Assembly (NCBI RefSeq): GCF_900454025.1
Contig: NZ_UGQM01000001.1
Location: forward strand, 3,410,001 to 3,474,000
Reading direction: 5' to 3'
DNA: 64,000 bases
Source: Mycolicibacterium gilvum
GTDB taxonomy: Bacteria; Actinomycetota; Actinomycetes; Mycobacteriales; Mycobacteriaceae
The notes under the pieces are model-generated. The model did not search any database and was not told where the DNA came from. It saw nothing but the letters and a program-made list of their open reading frames with translations. Of this stretch, positions 1 to 8,468 are shown one piece after another (the first letter of the stretch is position 1; every line of letters begins with the position of its first letter). The position numbers and the translations under genes were made by a program.

Positions 1-72
1 TCTTCGGGGGTGTGTCGGCATGTACTGGGGTCGATCCGATCTCATCGGCAAGACACTCCCGGAGGCCCACTC

Positions 73-1032
73 ATGTTCCGCCACGTCGCACGCACCGTCC
101 TGACGCTTGCCGTCCTCAGCACGGCCGTCGCCTGTGGCAGCGGCGACGACGGGTCCGGCGGCATCACACTGCGTATCGGCGCCACCTCCCCCACCGGTAC
201 GCCGGCCGGCTCGCTGGGCTGGGGTGACAAGGAGGGCATCCTCGCCGAGCAGTTGAAGGACGCCGGCGTCGACAAGATCGAATACTCGTTCTTCCAGTCC
301 GGCAGCGATGTCGCGTCGGCTCTGTTCGCCGGTGCCGTCGACGTCGCCGCGGTCGGTGACAACCCGGCGCTGCGCGCCCGCAGTAAAGACCCCAAAGTGG
401 TTCTGCTGGCTCTCGACTCGATCAACAGCGACGTGTGGCTCGTCGGGGCCAAGGGCGGCCCGACCGACATTGAGGGATTGGTCGGCAAGGCCGTGACCGC
501 ACCGCACGGCACCGTCCGGGACCGGTCGGCCAGACAGCTGATCGACGCCGCCGGGCTCAACGGCCGGATCGAGGTGCGCGACGTACCCACCCCGGAATCC
601 ATCGCGGGCCTGAGCTCAGGAGAGATCGCCGCCACCGCCGTCAGCGGTGCCAGCGCAATCGAGTTGCAGCACAAAGGCTTTCCCCTCATAGACAGCCTGT
701 CCCGGCACGGCCTGGGCTACACCGGCACCAATATCGCGCTGACGACCTTCACCGATCGGCACCCGGGATTCGCCGACGCCTGGCGCAGGGCGGTCACCGC
801 GGTGAACCGCGACATTCAGGACAACTTCGACGCGTATGCGACCTGGGTCGCCCAGACCGACGGCACGGAGGTCGAGTTCGTCACGGAGTCCACCCGGCCC
901 GACGAGTTCAACACCGAACCGTTCCCAGCCCGGGGAGTGGATCAGCTCCAGGCCGCGTACGAGTTCCTGCAGGCCGACGGCTCGCTGCAGAGCCCGTTCG
1001 ACGTGCGCGAGTGGGCCGGAGCGACGCAGTGA
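73..1032 (+). CDS. ABC transporter substrate-binding lipoprotein, SsuA/NMT1-like
   Basis: This 319-residue protein is the solute-binding part of an importer of the sulfonate/nitrate/taurine class and would hand its ligand to the permease encoded next. The ATG at 73 follows GGAGG at 61-65; an in-frame GTG-type start at 10 has no such site. Residues 1-21 form a lipoprotein signal ending A-V-A-C, so Cys21 is the likely lipid anchor. The body has the two-lobe pattern of the family, for example V-A-A-V-G-D-N-P-A-L near residue 100. Its stop overlaps the permease start by four bases. Class is clear; the ligand is unknown, and sulfonates are only a family-based guess. Confidence 0.85.
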   Translation: MFRHVARTVLTLAVLSTAVACGSGDDGSGGITLRIGATSPTGTPAGSLGWGDKEGILAEQLKDAGVDKIEYSFFQSGSDVASALFAGAVDVAAVGDNPALRARSKDPKVVLLALDSINSDVWLVGAKGGPTDIEGLVGKAVTAPHGTVRDRSARQLIDAAGLNGRIEVRDVPTPESIAGLSSGEIAATAVSGASAIELQHKGFPLIDSLSRHGLGYTGTNIALTTFTDRHPGFADAWRRAVTAVNRDIQDNFDAYATWVAQTDGTEVEFVTESTRPDEFNTEPFPARGVDQLQAAYEFLQADGSLQSPFDVREWAGATQ

Positions 1033-1910
1033 CCGCCGTCGCCGCTCCGCTGACCGCATCACAACGTCTCGAGGCTCACGCCCCGCAGCTCGTCGACGTC
1101 ATCGCGGGCCATCGCGGCCGTCGCAGCATCTGGGGGCGCATTCCCCGCCCGGTGCGCCGGATGGCCGGTCCGGTGGCCATCCTGGCCGTATGGACCATCG
1201 GGTCGACCTCCGGTCTTCTCAACACGGATCTGTTCCCGCCCCCGTCGGACGTCGCCGTCACCGCATGGCATCTGCTGACCAACGGCGGGCTGGCCCTCCA
1301 CGTCGGCACGTCGGCCACCCGGGTGCTGATCGGCACCGCACTGGGCATCACCGTCGGCGTGGTCCTCGCCGTGCTCGCAGGGCTCACCCGCACCGGTGAG
1401 GACCTGCTCGACTGGAGCATGCAAATCCTCAAAGCCGTACCGAATTTCGCGCTCACCCCACTGCTCATCATCTGGATGGGCATCGGCGAAGGCCCGAAGA
1501 TCGTGCTCATCACCATGGGCGTCGCGATCGCGGTCTACATCAACACCTACTCCGGCATCCGCGGGGTCGACCAGCAACTCGTCGAGATGGCCCAGACCCT
1601 CGAAGCCAGACGCGGGACGCTCATCACCCAGGTGATCCTGCCCGGCGCGATGCCGAACTTCCTTGTGGGCCTTCGCCTCGGCCTGTCGAGCGCCTGGCTG
1701 AGCCTGATCTTCGCCGAGATGATCAACACCACCGAGGGCATCGGCTTCCTGATGTCGCGCGCCCAGACCAACCTGCAGTTCGACGTCTCCCTGCTGGTTA
1801 TCGTGATCTACGCGGTGCTCGGGCTCGCCTCTTACGCACTGGTCCGGTTGCTCGAACGCCTGCTGCTGTCCTGGCGCAACGGTTTCGCCGGATTCGAGGC
1901 CACCGCATGA
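1029..1910 (+). CDS. ABC transporter permease, SsuC-like
   Basis: This is the membrane channel of the importer (binding-protein-dependent transport family, 293 residues). The GTG at 1029 overlaps the preceding TGA (GTGA), which suggests translational coupling; a GTG at 1011 is an alternative. About six hydrophobic helices can be read. A typical cytoplasmic EAA loop (A-Q-T-L-E-A-R-R-G then V-I-L-P-G-A-M-P) lies in the last third and would dock onto the ATPase. A long hydrophilic N-terminus precedes the first helix. The gene lies between the binding protein and the ATPase, as usual for ssu-type operons. Confidence 0.87.
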   Translation: MTAVAAPLTASQRLEAHAPQLVDVIAGHRGRRSIWGRIPRPVRRMAGPVAILAVWTIGSTSGLLNTDLFPPPSDVAVTAWHLLTNGGLALHVGTSATRVLIGTALGITVGVVLAVLAGLTRTGEDLLDWSMQILKAVPNFALTPLLIIWMGIGEGPKIVLITMGVAIAVYINTYSGIRGVDQQLVEMAQTLEARRGTLITQVILPGAMPNFLVGLRLGLSSAWLSLIFAEMINTTEGIGFLMSRAQTNLQFDVSLLVIVIYAVLGLASYALVRLLERLLLSWRNGFAGFEATA

Positions 1911-2644
1911 GTTCTCCGGTGGTCACCGTGCGCGGGCTGCACCGCGCGTTCGGCGCCCAGCAGGTGTTGGATGATCTCGACCTGGACATCGCCGGCGGAG
2001 AGTTCGTCGCGATGCTCGGCCGCTCCGGATCGGGCAAGAGCACGCTGCTGCGCATCCTCGCCGGCCTCGATAACCGGGCCGACGGTTCGGTGCTCGTGCC
2101 ACGCTCGCGGGCGGTCGTGTTCCAGAACCCGCGGCTGCTGCCCTGGCGCCGTGCGCTGGCCAATGTGACGTTCGCCCTGCCCGAGGCAGGCCCGGACGCC
2201 CCCAGCAGGACCGCCCGCGGACAGGCCGCTCTCGACGAGGTCGGCCTGTCGGGCAAGGCCCGCGCCTGGCCGTTGTCACTGTCCGGCGGTGAGGCGCAAC
2301 GTGTCTCGCTGGCCCGGGCGCTGGTGCGGGAACCGGACCTGCTGTTGCTCGACGAACCTTTCGGCGCGCTGGACGCGCTGACCCGCCTCAAGATGTATCG
2401 GCTGCTCCACGATCTGTGGGCGCGCAGGCGCATGGCGGTTCTGCACGTCACCCACGACGTCGACGAGGCGATCCTGCTCGCCGACCGGGTGGTCGTCCTG
2501 TCCGACGGCGCGGTGTCCCTGGATCGCCGGGTGGACCTGCCGTTCCCGCGCAGCCGCGGCGACGACGGCTTCGACGAGCTGCGCCGTGAGCTGCTCGCTG
2601 AACTGGGAGTCAAGGAGGAGGTCGGGCATGACCGCAGCCGGTGA
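1907..2644 (+). CDS. ABC transporter ATP-binding protein, SsuB-like
   Basis: This 245-residue ATPase powers the importer. It has Walker A G-R-S-G-S-G-K-S-T at residues 38-46, a Q-loop F-Q-N-P-R-L-L-P-W as in nitrate/sulfonate/taurine ATPases, the signature L-S-G-G-E-A-Q-R, Walker B L-L-L-L-D-E-P with D-loop G-A-L-D, and the switch His in V-T-H-D. The start overlaps the permease stop as ATGA, and its own 3' end runs 17 bases into the next gene. Family is certain; substrate is not. Confidence 0.9.
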   Translation: MSSPVVTVRGLHRAFGAQQVLDDLDLDIAGGEFVAMLGRSGSGKSTLLRILAGLDNRADGSVLVPRSRAVVFQNPRLLPWRRALANVTFALPEAGPDAPSRTARGQAALDEVGLSGKARAWPLSLSGGEAQRVSLARALVREPDLLLLDEPFGALDALTRLKMYRLLHDLWARRRMAVLHVTHDVDEAILLADRVVVLSDGAVSLDRRVDLPFPRSRGDDGFDELRRELLAELGVKEEVGHDRSR

Positions 2645-4226
2645 CGCCGCCACGCACGTGACCGACGTCCTGGTGATCGGCGGTGGCCCCGCGGCTACCT
2701 GGGCGGCGATCGCAGCCGCCGAGAGCGGCAGCCGGGTCACGTTGGTGGACAAGGGTTACTGCGGAACCAGCGGAGCGACCGCCGCCGGGGGCAACAACCT
2801 CTGGCTGATCCCGCCCGGTCCCCGTCGCGACGAGTCCATTCGGGAGCGCGAAGCTGCCGCCGGAGGGCTCACCGACGCAGAGTGGATGGCGCGTGTGCTG
2901 TCTGCGTCCTGGGATCGGATCGAGCAGCTCGCCGACTGGGGCTACCCGTTCCCCACCGGCGACGACGGCCGGCAGCTGCGTGTCAGCCTGCAGGGACCCG
3001 AGTACATGCGCCGGATGCGGCGCAAGGCACACCGCAGCGGGGTCCGCATTCTCGACCATCACCCGGCGACCGCGCTGACGACCGACTCGGATGGAATCGT
3101 CAACGGCGCGACCGGAATCGCGCGCCAGGACGCGGGACGGCCCTGGCGGATCGGCGCGGGCGCGGTGGTGCTGGCCACCGGCGGGACCGCCTTCCTGTCC
3201 GGATCATTGGGCACCAACGTCGACACCGGCGACGGATATCTGATGGCCGCGGAGGCGGGCGCCGCCCTGTCGGGCATGGAGTTCAGCACCGCCTACGCGT
3301 TGGCGCCGGAGTGGGGCACCCACACCAAGGGCCGCATGCTGGCGTGGGCCAGCTTCTATGACGAGGACGGCCACCCCATCGCCACCGAATGCGGCCTGGC
3401 CGGACGCAGGGATGCCCAGCGGGCCCTGGCACGCGGGCAGCGGGTGTTCGCCAGGCTCGACCGGGCTCCCGAGCACATCCGCCGGGTCATGCGCGATGCG
3501 CAGCCGAACTACTTCCTGCCGCTGGACAAAGCCGGCATCGACCCGTTCGTCACCGCCTACCCGCTGCGGATGGTCTACGAGGGCTCGGTGCGCGGTACCG
3601 GCGGATTGCGACTCGTCGGACCCGACTGCGCCACCAGCGTTCCCGGGCTCTACGCCGCCGGCGACGCAGCGACCCGCGAGTTGATCACCGGCGCGATCAG
3701 CGGCGGCGGAAGCCATAACGGATCGTGGGCGATCGCGTCCGGTTCGTTCGCCGGCCGCGGCGCCGCGGAGTACAGCCGCCGCCGCACATTCGCGGGCTTC
3801 GTCGAGGTCGACGGGGTCGGCCTGCGACCCGGACCGCAGCATGCCCCCACCGTCGACGACGTGGTGCGCGTCGCGCAGGACCACATCCTGCCCCCGATGC
3901 GCAGTCACCTGAAGTCGCAGGTACGACTGACCGAGTCCGCCGGGGTGTTGGAGCAGCTGTGGACGGACATCGCCGCCGGACTCGCCCCGGTCCCCGCCAG
4001 GGACGCCTACAAGCCGCGTCAGGCGGTGGCCCTGGTCGCCGCGGCCCGGTGGATCACCGCGGCGTCGCTGGCCCGCGCCGAGACCCGTGGCATCCACCGT
4101 CGCGAGGACCTGCCCGGAACCGACCATCGGCTGTCCCACCGGATTCTCGTCGGCGGGCTGGACACGGTGTGGACGATCCCCGATCCGGTTCTGCCCGAAC
4201 TGATCTCGTCGGAGGCGGTCGCGTGA
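2628..4226 (+). CDS. FAD-dependent oxidoreductase, fumarate reductase/AprA-like
   Basis: This 532-residue flavoprotein belongs to the fumarate reductase/succinate dehydrogenase/adenylylsulfate reductase flavoprotein group. It shows the dinucleotide fold G-G-G-P-A-A at 18-23 followed by an acidic strand end, a second FAD contact L-Y-A-A-G-D-A-A near residue 341, and the C-terminal T-R-G-I-H-R-R-E-D pattern of the family. No signal peptide or membrane helix is seen, so it is probably cytoplasmic. The ATG at 2628 follows AAGGAGG at 2612-2618. It is coupled by overlap to the ferredoxin gene, the obvious electron partner, and sits behind an importer. A role in oxidising or reducing the imported compound is inferred; the substrate is unknown. 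Confidence 0.82.
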   Translation: MTAAGDAATHVTDVLVIGGGPAATWAAIAAAESGSRVTLVDKGYCGTSGATAAGGNNLWLIPPGPRRDESIREREAAAGGLTDAEWMARVLSASWDRIEQLADWGYPFPTGDDGRQLRVSLQGPEYMRRMRRKAHRSGVRILDHHPATALTTDSDGIVNGATGIARQDAGRPWRIGAGAVVLATGGTAFLSGSLGTNVDTGDGYLMAAEAGAALSGMEFSTAYALAPEWGTHTKGRMLAWASFYDEDGHPIATECGLAGRRDAQRALARGQRVFARLDRAPEHIRRVMRDAQPNYFLPLDKAGIDPFVTAYPLRMVYEGSVRGTGGLRLVGPDCATSVPGLYAAGDAATRELITGAISGGGSHNGSWAIASGSFAGRGAAEYSRRRTFAGFVEVDGVGLRPGPQHAPTVDDVVRVAQDHILPPMRSHLKSQVRLTESAGVLEQLWTDIAAGLAPVPARDAYKPRQAVALVAAARWITAASLARAETRGIHRREDLPGTDHRLSHRILVGGLDTVWTIPDPVLPELISSEAVA

Positions 4227-4630
4227 TCGAGATCGTCAGCACCTCGGCCTGCATCGCATGCGACGTCTGCATCACGGTGTGCCCCACCGACGTGTTCGAC
4301 CGCGGTGACGACGGTATCCCGGTGATCGCCCGGCAGTCGGACTGCCAGACCTGCTTCATGTGCGAGGCCTACTGCCCCGTCGACGCGTTGTACGTCTCCC
4401 CCGTGTCGGCACCGGCGGGACCGGACAGTCCGCACTCCGACGAGGCAACCGTCATCCGGCACGGACTGCCCGGTGGGTACCGCGAGATGGTGGGCTGGGG
4501 CCGCGGACGCACATCCGGCGCACTGCGGGATCGCAACCCGTTGCTCAAAGCGGTTCCGCCGCTGCCCGAATCACGGCTTCCGGCACCGGCGCCGCTGGCC
4601 GACTCACCCTGGAATCATCCGTCGGGCTGA
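4223..4630 (+). CDS. 2[4Fe-4S] ferredoxin, AprB-like partner of the flavoprotein
   Basis: This 135-residue iron-sulfur protein has two CxxCxxCxxxCP motifs: Cys10, 13, 16, 20 and Cys41, 44, 47, 51. Two [4Fe-4S] clusters are expected. The remaining ~80 residues are Pro-rich and without cysteines, longer than a minimal ferredoxin, and include a stretch rich in Gly, Arg and Trp. The GTG start at 4223 overlaps the flavoprotein stop (GTGA). It most likely passes electrons to or from that flavoprotein, as AprB does for AprA; this is inferred from context. The last 16 bases overlap the end of the convergent gene on the minus strand. Confidence 0.83.
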   Translation: MIEIVSTSACIACDVCITVCPTDVFDRGDDGIPVIARQSDCQTCFMCEAYCPVDALYVSPVSAPAGPDSPHSDEATVIRHGLPGGYREMVGWGRGRTSGALRDRNPLLKAVPPLPESRLPAPAPLADSPWNHPSG

Positions 4631-6618
4631 GCCAGGTTGCGGTTCCACTCGATCCACCCGGCGCCCGTCCGTCCGTCGTCGGTGGTGACCGTCGCCCACG
4701 CTCGCGGGAACTGGCTGAGCCTGCCGTCCGCCGAGGTCAGCAGTACCGGAGCGTGCCCGCGGACCGTGACGTCGACCCGAAGGTCACCGTAATCGAGCAC
4801 AGCCGACTGCGGTAAGTCGTTGTCCGCGAACGTCGTCTGCGCGCTGACCGAGGACAGTTCGACGAGGGGCTCACCGGCCCGCTGAAGGTATCCGATGGAC
4901 ATCGGCGGGGCGCCCGGGATCAGGATCTCGACACCGTGGATGTGGGTACCGTCCTCGAGATGGAAGGCGCTCCACACCCAGTCCATCGCCCACCAGTCCC
5001 GCGCCGCCCACGAATGGTCACGCTGACCGGCGACCGCGTCGAACTCGTAGGTGTGTCCGTCCGCGCTGACGGTGCCGGTCACCGTGCACGGGATCTCGTA
5101 GCGCGGTGAGACGCGGTACTGGTAGGGCTGCCCGACGCTCGTCCAGGTCAGGTCCATGGTCACCTCGACATCACGTCCGGGTTCGCCGCGGAGCAGTGCG
5201 GCGGGGTCGTCGTGAGCCTGTCCCCTGCCGCGCACCGTGACCTGATAGGTCTGGAGAGGCTCGATCACGGTCTGCTCGAGTTCGATGTCCTGCCCGTGCA
5301 CACGCGTGTGCTCCTCGGGCAACGGCGCCTCGAAGTCCAGTGCGGCGATCGTCGGCATGCCCGGGCCGCACAGCAGTCCGTTGACCCACGCGTGCCCCTC
5401 GTTGGGCATCAGGCCGAGCCTGATCCATCCGCCGATGTCCTGACTCGGTGCCGCGAAGTCGAAGTACCAGCTCTCGCTCCACAACGGCTCTTCGGTCGGC
5501 GCGTGCCTGCCTTCGTCATCGGCGTTGGGCTGCAACGGTTCCGGCGTCGACGGGGCGGGCAGGATCGCCAGCGCATCGGTGTCCAGGACGTGTTGGCAGT
5601 GGCGCGCGATCAGCGCCATGAACATCTCGTCGCCGCGTTCGGTCCGACCGACCAGCATGGACGACACGATGGCCATCAGCACCCCGAAGAAGCTCTGGTG
5701 GCGCACACCTTCGCGGACGTCGTCCAACGAGACTCCCGTCGCTTCGCCCAGCGCGCGGTGATAGGCGGCGAGGAGCTCGTCGTAATGCGCGCGTCGCTCC
5801 TCGATCGGCAACGACCCCCCGAGGAAGTAGGAGACGTCGGTGAAGGCCGGGCCCCAGGTCACGGTCTGCCAGTCCACGACGGTCAGCGGCCGGTCGGACC
5901 CGTCCTGCCCGAAGAGCATGTTGTCCAGACGGAAGTCGCCGTGAACCAGACCGCGCGGACCGCCCGCGGCGTCCTCGGCGGCCATGTACGCGTCGAACGA
6001 TCCGACGAGCCGCTCGCAGACGACTCGATGTTCCGGTGCGATCTGATCGCTGTACCGGTCGATGTATCCGGCGTAGAGCGCGGCCACCAGCCCCTGGTTG
6101 ACCGGCGACTCGCGGTTGAGCCAGTCGGCGCCTTCGAGCGCTTCACTGCCCAGCAACGGACCGTGGACCAGTCCGAGTTGGGTCATCGCCAGAGACGCCT
6201 GCTCCGCTGTCGCACCACGGATCTCGTCACCCACCGACGCGGGCGCGGCGTCGGCGAGCACCAGGTCGAACGCGCCGGTATCGGGATCGTAGGCAGTGTG
6301 GTGGCACGGTGCGACGGGACCGCCGAGGCTGGGTGCGATGTCGGTGTAGAACCGCACCTCGCGCTCGTAGAGGCCCATCGCCAGACCCGTCTGCCTGCTA
6401 CTCGGCTCGGCGGCGGCCACTTTCAGCACCACCGAGGCCGGCCCGACGCCGCCTCCGGCATAGCGGATCCCGACGCGGTAGCACTCGCTCATCTGTCCGG
6501 TGCCGATCCGGTCGACGGTGAAGCTCTCGACCTGGCCGTGGCCGAGGATGTCGGTCAGCCATTCGGCGGTCAGATCGGCGGGTCGTTCGATCAACTGCGG
6601 ACGCGTCAATGAGCACAC
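4615..6618 (-). CDS. Phosphotransferase-family (APH-like) protein with a C-terminal extra domain
   Basis: The N-terminal ~370 residues form an aminoglycoside-phosphotransferase/ecdysteroid-kinase-like domain with H-G-D-F-R-L-D-N (catalytic Asp and metal-binding Asn) and V-V-D-W-Q. From about residue 375 a further ~290 residues follow, rich in Trp and beta-strand pattern (for example W-W-A-M-D-W-V-W), resembling a domain seen with acyl-compound kinases in actinobacteria; I cannot name its function. I chose GTG 6618 because a TATACC -10 element lies 8 bases upstream (leaderless) and because the related kinase at 55362 begins at the equivalent point; GTG 6651 is the longer alternative. The substrate is unknown. 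Confidence 0.75.
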   Translation of the reverse strand: MCSLTRPQLIERPADLTAEWLTDILGHGQVESFTVDRIGTGQMSECYRVGIRYAGGGVGPASVVLKVAAAEPSSRQTGLAMGLYEREVRFYTDIAPSLGGPVAPCHHTAYDPDTGAFDLVLADAAPASVGDEIRGATAEQASLAMTQLGLVHGPLLGSEALEGADWLNRESPVNQGLVAALYAGYIDRYSDQIAPEHRVVCERLVGSFDAYMAAEDAAGGPRGLVHGDFRLDNMLFGQDGSDRPLTVVDWQTVTWGPAFTDVSYFLGGSLPIEERRAHYDELLAAYHRALGEATGVSLDDVREGVRHQSFFGVLMAIVSSMLVGRTERGDEMFMALIARHCQHVLDTDALAILPAPSTPEPLQPNADDEGRHAPTEEPLWSESWYFDFAAPSQDIGGWIRLGLMPNEGHAWVNGLLCGPGMPTIAALDFEAPLPEEHTRVHGQDIELEQTVIEPLQTYQVTVRGRGQAHDDPAALLRGEPGRDVEVTMDLTWTSVGQPYQYRVSPRYEIPCTVTGTVSADGHTYEFDAVAGQRDHSWAARDWWAMDWVWSAFHLEDGTHIHGVEILIPGAPPMSIGYLQRAGEPLVELSSVSAQTTFADNDLPQSAVLDYGDLRVDVTVRGHAPVLLTSADGRLSQFPRAWATVTTDDGRTGAGWIEWNRNLAQPDG

Positions 6619-6670
6619 ACGGCCAAGGTATAGCAGCGGCCGGTCCGCCACCGGCAGATCGGCCGAAAAA

Positions 6671-6686
6671 CTTGACGGCCGTCAAG
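6671..6686. promoter_or_regulatory. Perfect 16-bp palindrome in a divergent promoter region
   Basis: CTTGACGGCCGTCAAG reads the same on both strands and lies between the divergent genes starting at 6618 (minus) and 6760 (plus). Each half contains TTGACG, which could serve as a -35 element in either direction. A dimeric repressor, for example of the TetR family, is a plausible binder; the TetR gene at 7746-8375 is a nearby candidate. This is inferred from symmetry and position only. Confidence 0.55.
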
Positions 6687-6759
6687 TGGGGCGGCGTGAT
6701 CGTGTGTGTACCCGCCGTCAACTGCGGGTAGCCTCCGACTCGGCATCGACGGAGGGCAG

Positions 6760-7749
6760 ATGAAGGTACTGATCACTGGAGGCACGGGGTTCGTCGGCGC
6801 TTGGACGGCCAAAGCCGCCCAGGACGCGGGACATCAGGTGCGGTTCCTCGTCCGCAACCCGGACCGGCTGACCACCAGCGCCGCCGAGATCGGCGCCGAC
6901 ATCAGCGACCACGTGATCGGTGACATCGCCGACGGCGAGGCCACTGCCGCGGCACTGGACGGCTGTGATGCCGTGATCCACTGCGCGGCAATGGTCTCCA
7001 CCGACCCGAGTCGCGCCGATGAAATGCTGCACACCAACCTTGAGGGCGCGCGCAACATCCTCGGTGGGGCCGCGCACGCAGGCATCGACCCCATCGTGCA
7101 CGTGTCGAGCTTCACCGCACTGTTCCGCCCCGACCTCGACCGGCTCCACGCGGACCTGCCCGTCGTCGGCGGCAGCGACGGCTACGGCAGGTCCAAGGCC
7201 GCCGTCGAGGCGTACGCGCGCGGCCTGCAGGACGGCGGCGCGCCGGTCAACATCACCTACCCGGGAATGGTGCTCGGGCCGCCCGCAGGCGATCAGTTCG
7301 GCGAGGCCGCCGATGGCGTCGAGGCGTCGGTGAAGATGCGCGGCGTACCCGGACGGGGTGCCGGCTGGATCGTGATCGACGTGCGCGACCTCGCCGACCT
7401 GCATGTCGCGCTGCTCGAACCGGGGCGTGGACCCCGCCGTTACATGGCAGGAGGACAACGGGTTTCGGTGTCGGAGCTGGCCTCGATGATCGGCGACGCC
7501 GCCGACCAGTCGATCCTGGTGTACCCGGTACCCGATGTGGCACTGCGCAGCGCGGGCCGCCTTCTCGACGTGGTCGGTCCTTACCTGCCGTTCGAGACTC
7601 CGATCAACTCCGCGGCCATGCAGTACTACACCCAGATGCCGGAATCCGACGACACCCCCGGTGCCCGCGATTTCGGTCTGACCCAGCGGGACCCCGCCGT
7701 CACGATCGCCGACACCTTCGCCGGGCTGCGCGCGGTCGGACGACTCTAG
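6760..7749 (+). CDS. NAD(P)-dependent epimerase/dehydratase (extended SDR)
   Basis: This 329-residue protein has the extended short-chain dehydrogenase fold: G-G-T-G-F-V-G at residues 7-13 binds the nucleotide, and Tyr142/Lys146 form the YxxxK active site. The N-R-P-style acidic/basic end of strand two (V-R-N-P-D-R) suggests NADP is possible. The ATG at 6760 is preceded by GGAGG at 6751-6755; an earlier in-frame codon at 6706 has no site. Its stop overlaps the convergent TetR gene by four bases. Family members act on nucleotide sugars, sterols or flavonoid-like ketones; the substrate here is unknown. Confidence 0.82.
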   Translation: MKVLITGGTGFVGAWTAKAAQDAGHQVRFLVRNPDRLTTSAAEIGADISDHVIGDIADGEATAAALDGCDAVIHCAAMVSTDPSRADEMLHTNLEGARNILGGAAHAGIDPIVHVSSFTALFRPDLDRLHADLPVVGGSDGYGRSKAAVEAYARGLQDGGAPVNITYPGMVLGPPAGDQFGEAADGVEASVKMRGVPGRGAGWIVIDVRDLADLHVALLEPGRGPRRYMAGGQRVSVSELASMIGDAADQSILVYPVPDVALRSAGRLLDVVGPYLPFETPINSAAMQYYTQMPESDDTPGARDFGLTQRDPAVTIADTFAGLRAVGRL

Positions 7750-8375
7750 GAGGTCGCAGGGCGAGGCCCGGCGAGCACGCCGCGCAGCACGAGGTCGGCC
7801 AGCTGCGTGGCCGCGGCATCGAGATCGGTGACCTTGCGGACGACGACCGCGTACCAGGCGGCGCCCGCCACCACGTCCATCACCGTGTCCGCGTTCACCG
7901 ATGGGCGGACGGTGCCGTCCGCGACGGCGTCGCCCAGTTGACCGGCGAGCTGCCGGCGCGCCGCGGCTTCCAACCGTTCATCGATCAGCTTGCGCATCGC
8001 CGGTTGCAGGCGCAGATCGTCGAGAAGACCCGGGACCGCTTCCCGGACAACAGGATCCGCATGCATCTCCAACGCGCCGCGACACATCCGGGTGACCTCG
8101 GCGACGATGTCGTCGCAGGAGGCCGGTGCGGGATCGGGAAACGCCGCCTCGTGGATGAGGTGCGCCTTGGATCGCCAGCGCCGGTAGATCGCGGGCCTGC
8201 CCACCTTCGCTGTCGCGGCGATCAGATCGATCGAGGTCGCGGAATAGCCGCGCGTGACCAGCAGCGTGCGAGTGGCCGCCAGCACCGCATCCTTGATCGC
8301 CGGATCGCGGCGGGCACCCCGCGGTTGCCGGGAGGACACCCGCGCGGGCGCCACACCGATTGCCTGGTTGACCAT
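7746..8375 (-). CDS. TetR-family transcriptional regulator
   Basis: This 209-residue protein has a TetR-type helix-turn-helix at about residues 25-70 (A-T-R-T-L-L-V-T-R-G-Y through G-R-P-A-I-Y-R-R-W), followed by an all-helical ligand-binding region. The N-terminal ~20 residues are basic and probably disordered. It is convergent with the SDR gene and overlaps its stop. The regulator may control that SDR or the divergent kinase-like gene through the palindrome at 6671-6686; this is context only. An AT-rich stretch at 8411-8421, unusual in this GC-rich region, may be its own promoter. Confidence 0.85.
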   Translation of the reverse strand: MVNQAIGVAPARVSSRQPRGARRDPAIKDAVLAATRTLLVTRGYSATSIDLIAATAKVGRPAIYRRWRSKAHLIHEAAFPDPAPASCDDIVAEVTRMCRGALEMHADPVVREAVPGLLDDLRLQPAMRKLIDERLEAAARRQLAGQLGDAVADGTVRPSVNADTVMDVVAGAAWYAVVVRKVTDLDAAATQLADLVLRGVLAGPRPATS

Positions 8376-8468
8376 GGACGCTTCCCTTCCGGGTTGGGTC
8401 GCCCCAGTCTGACATACCTTAATTGTCGCCGCAGTCAGTAAGGCGGAAACAGGTCGGACCGCACGCCG

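Noticed and set aside
5212..6612. 466-codon plus-strand frame opposite the kinase-like gene
   Set aside because: Opposite strand carries H-G-D and D-W motifs in a consistent frame; this one has none.
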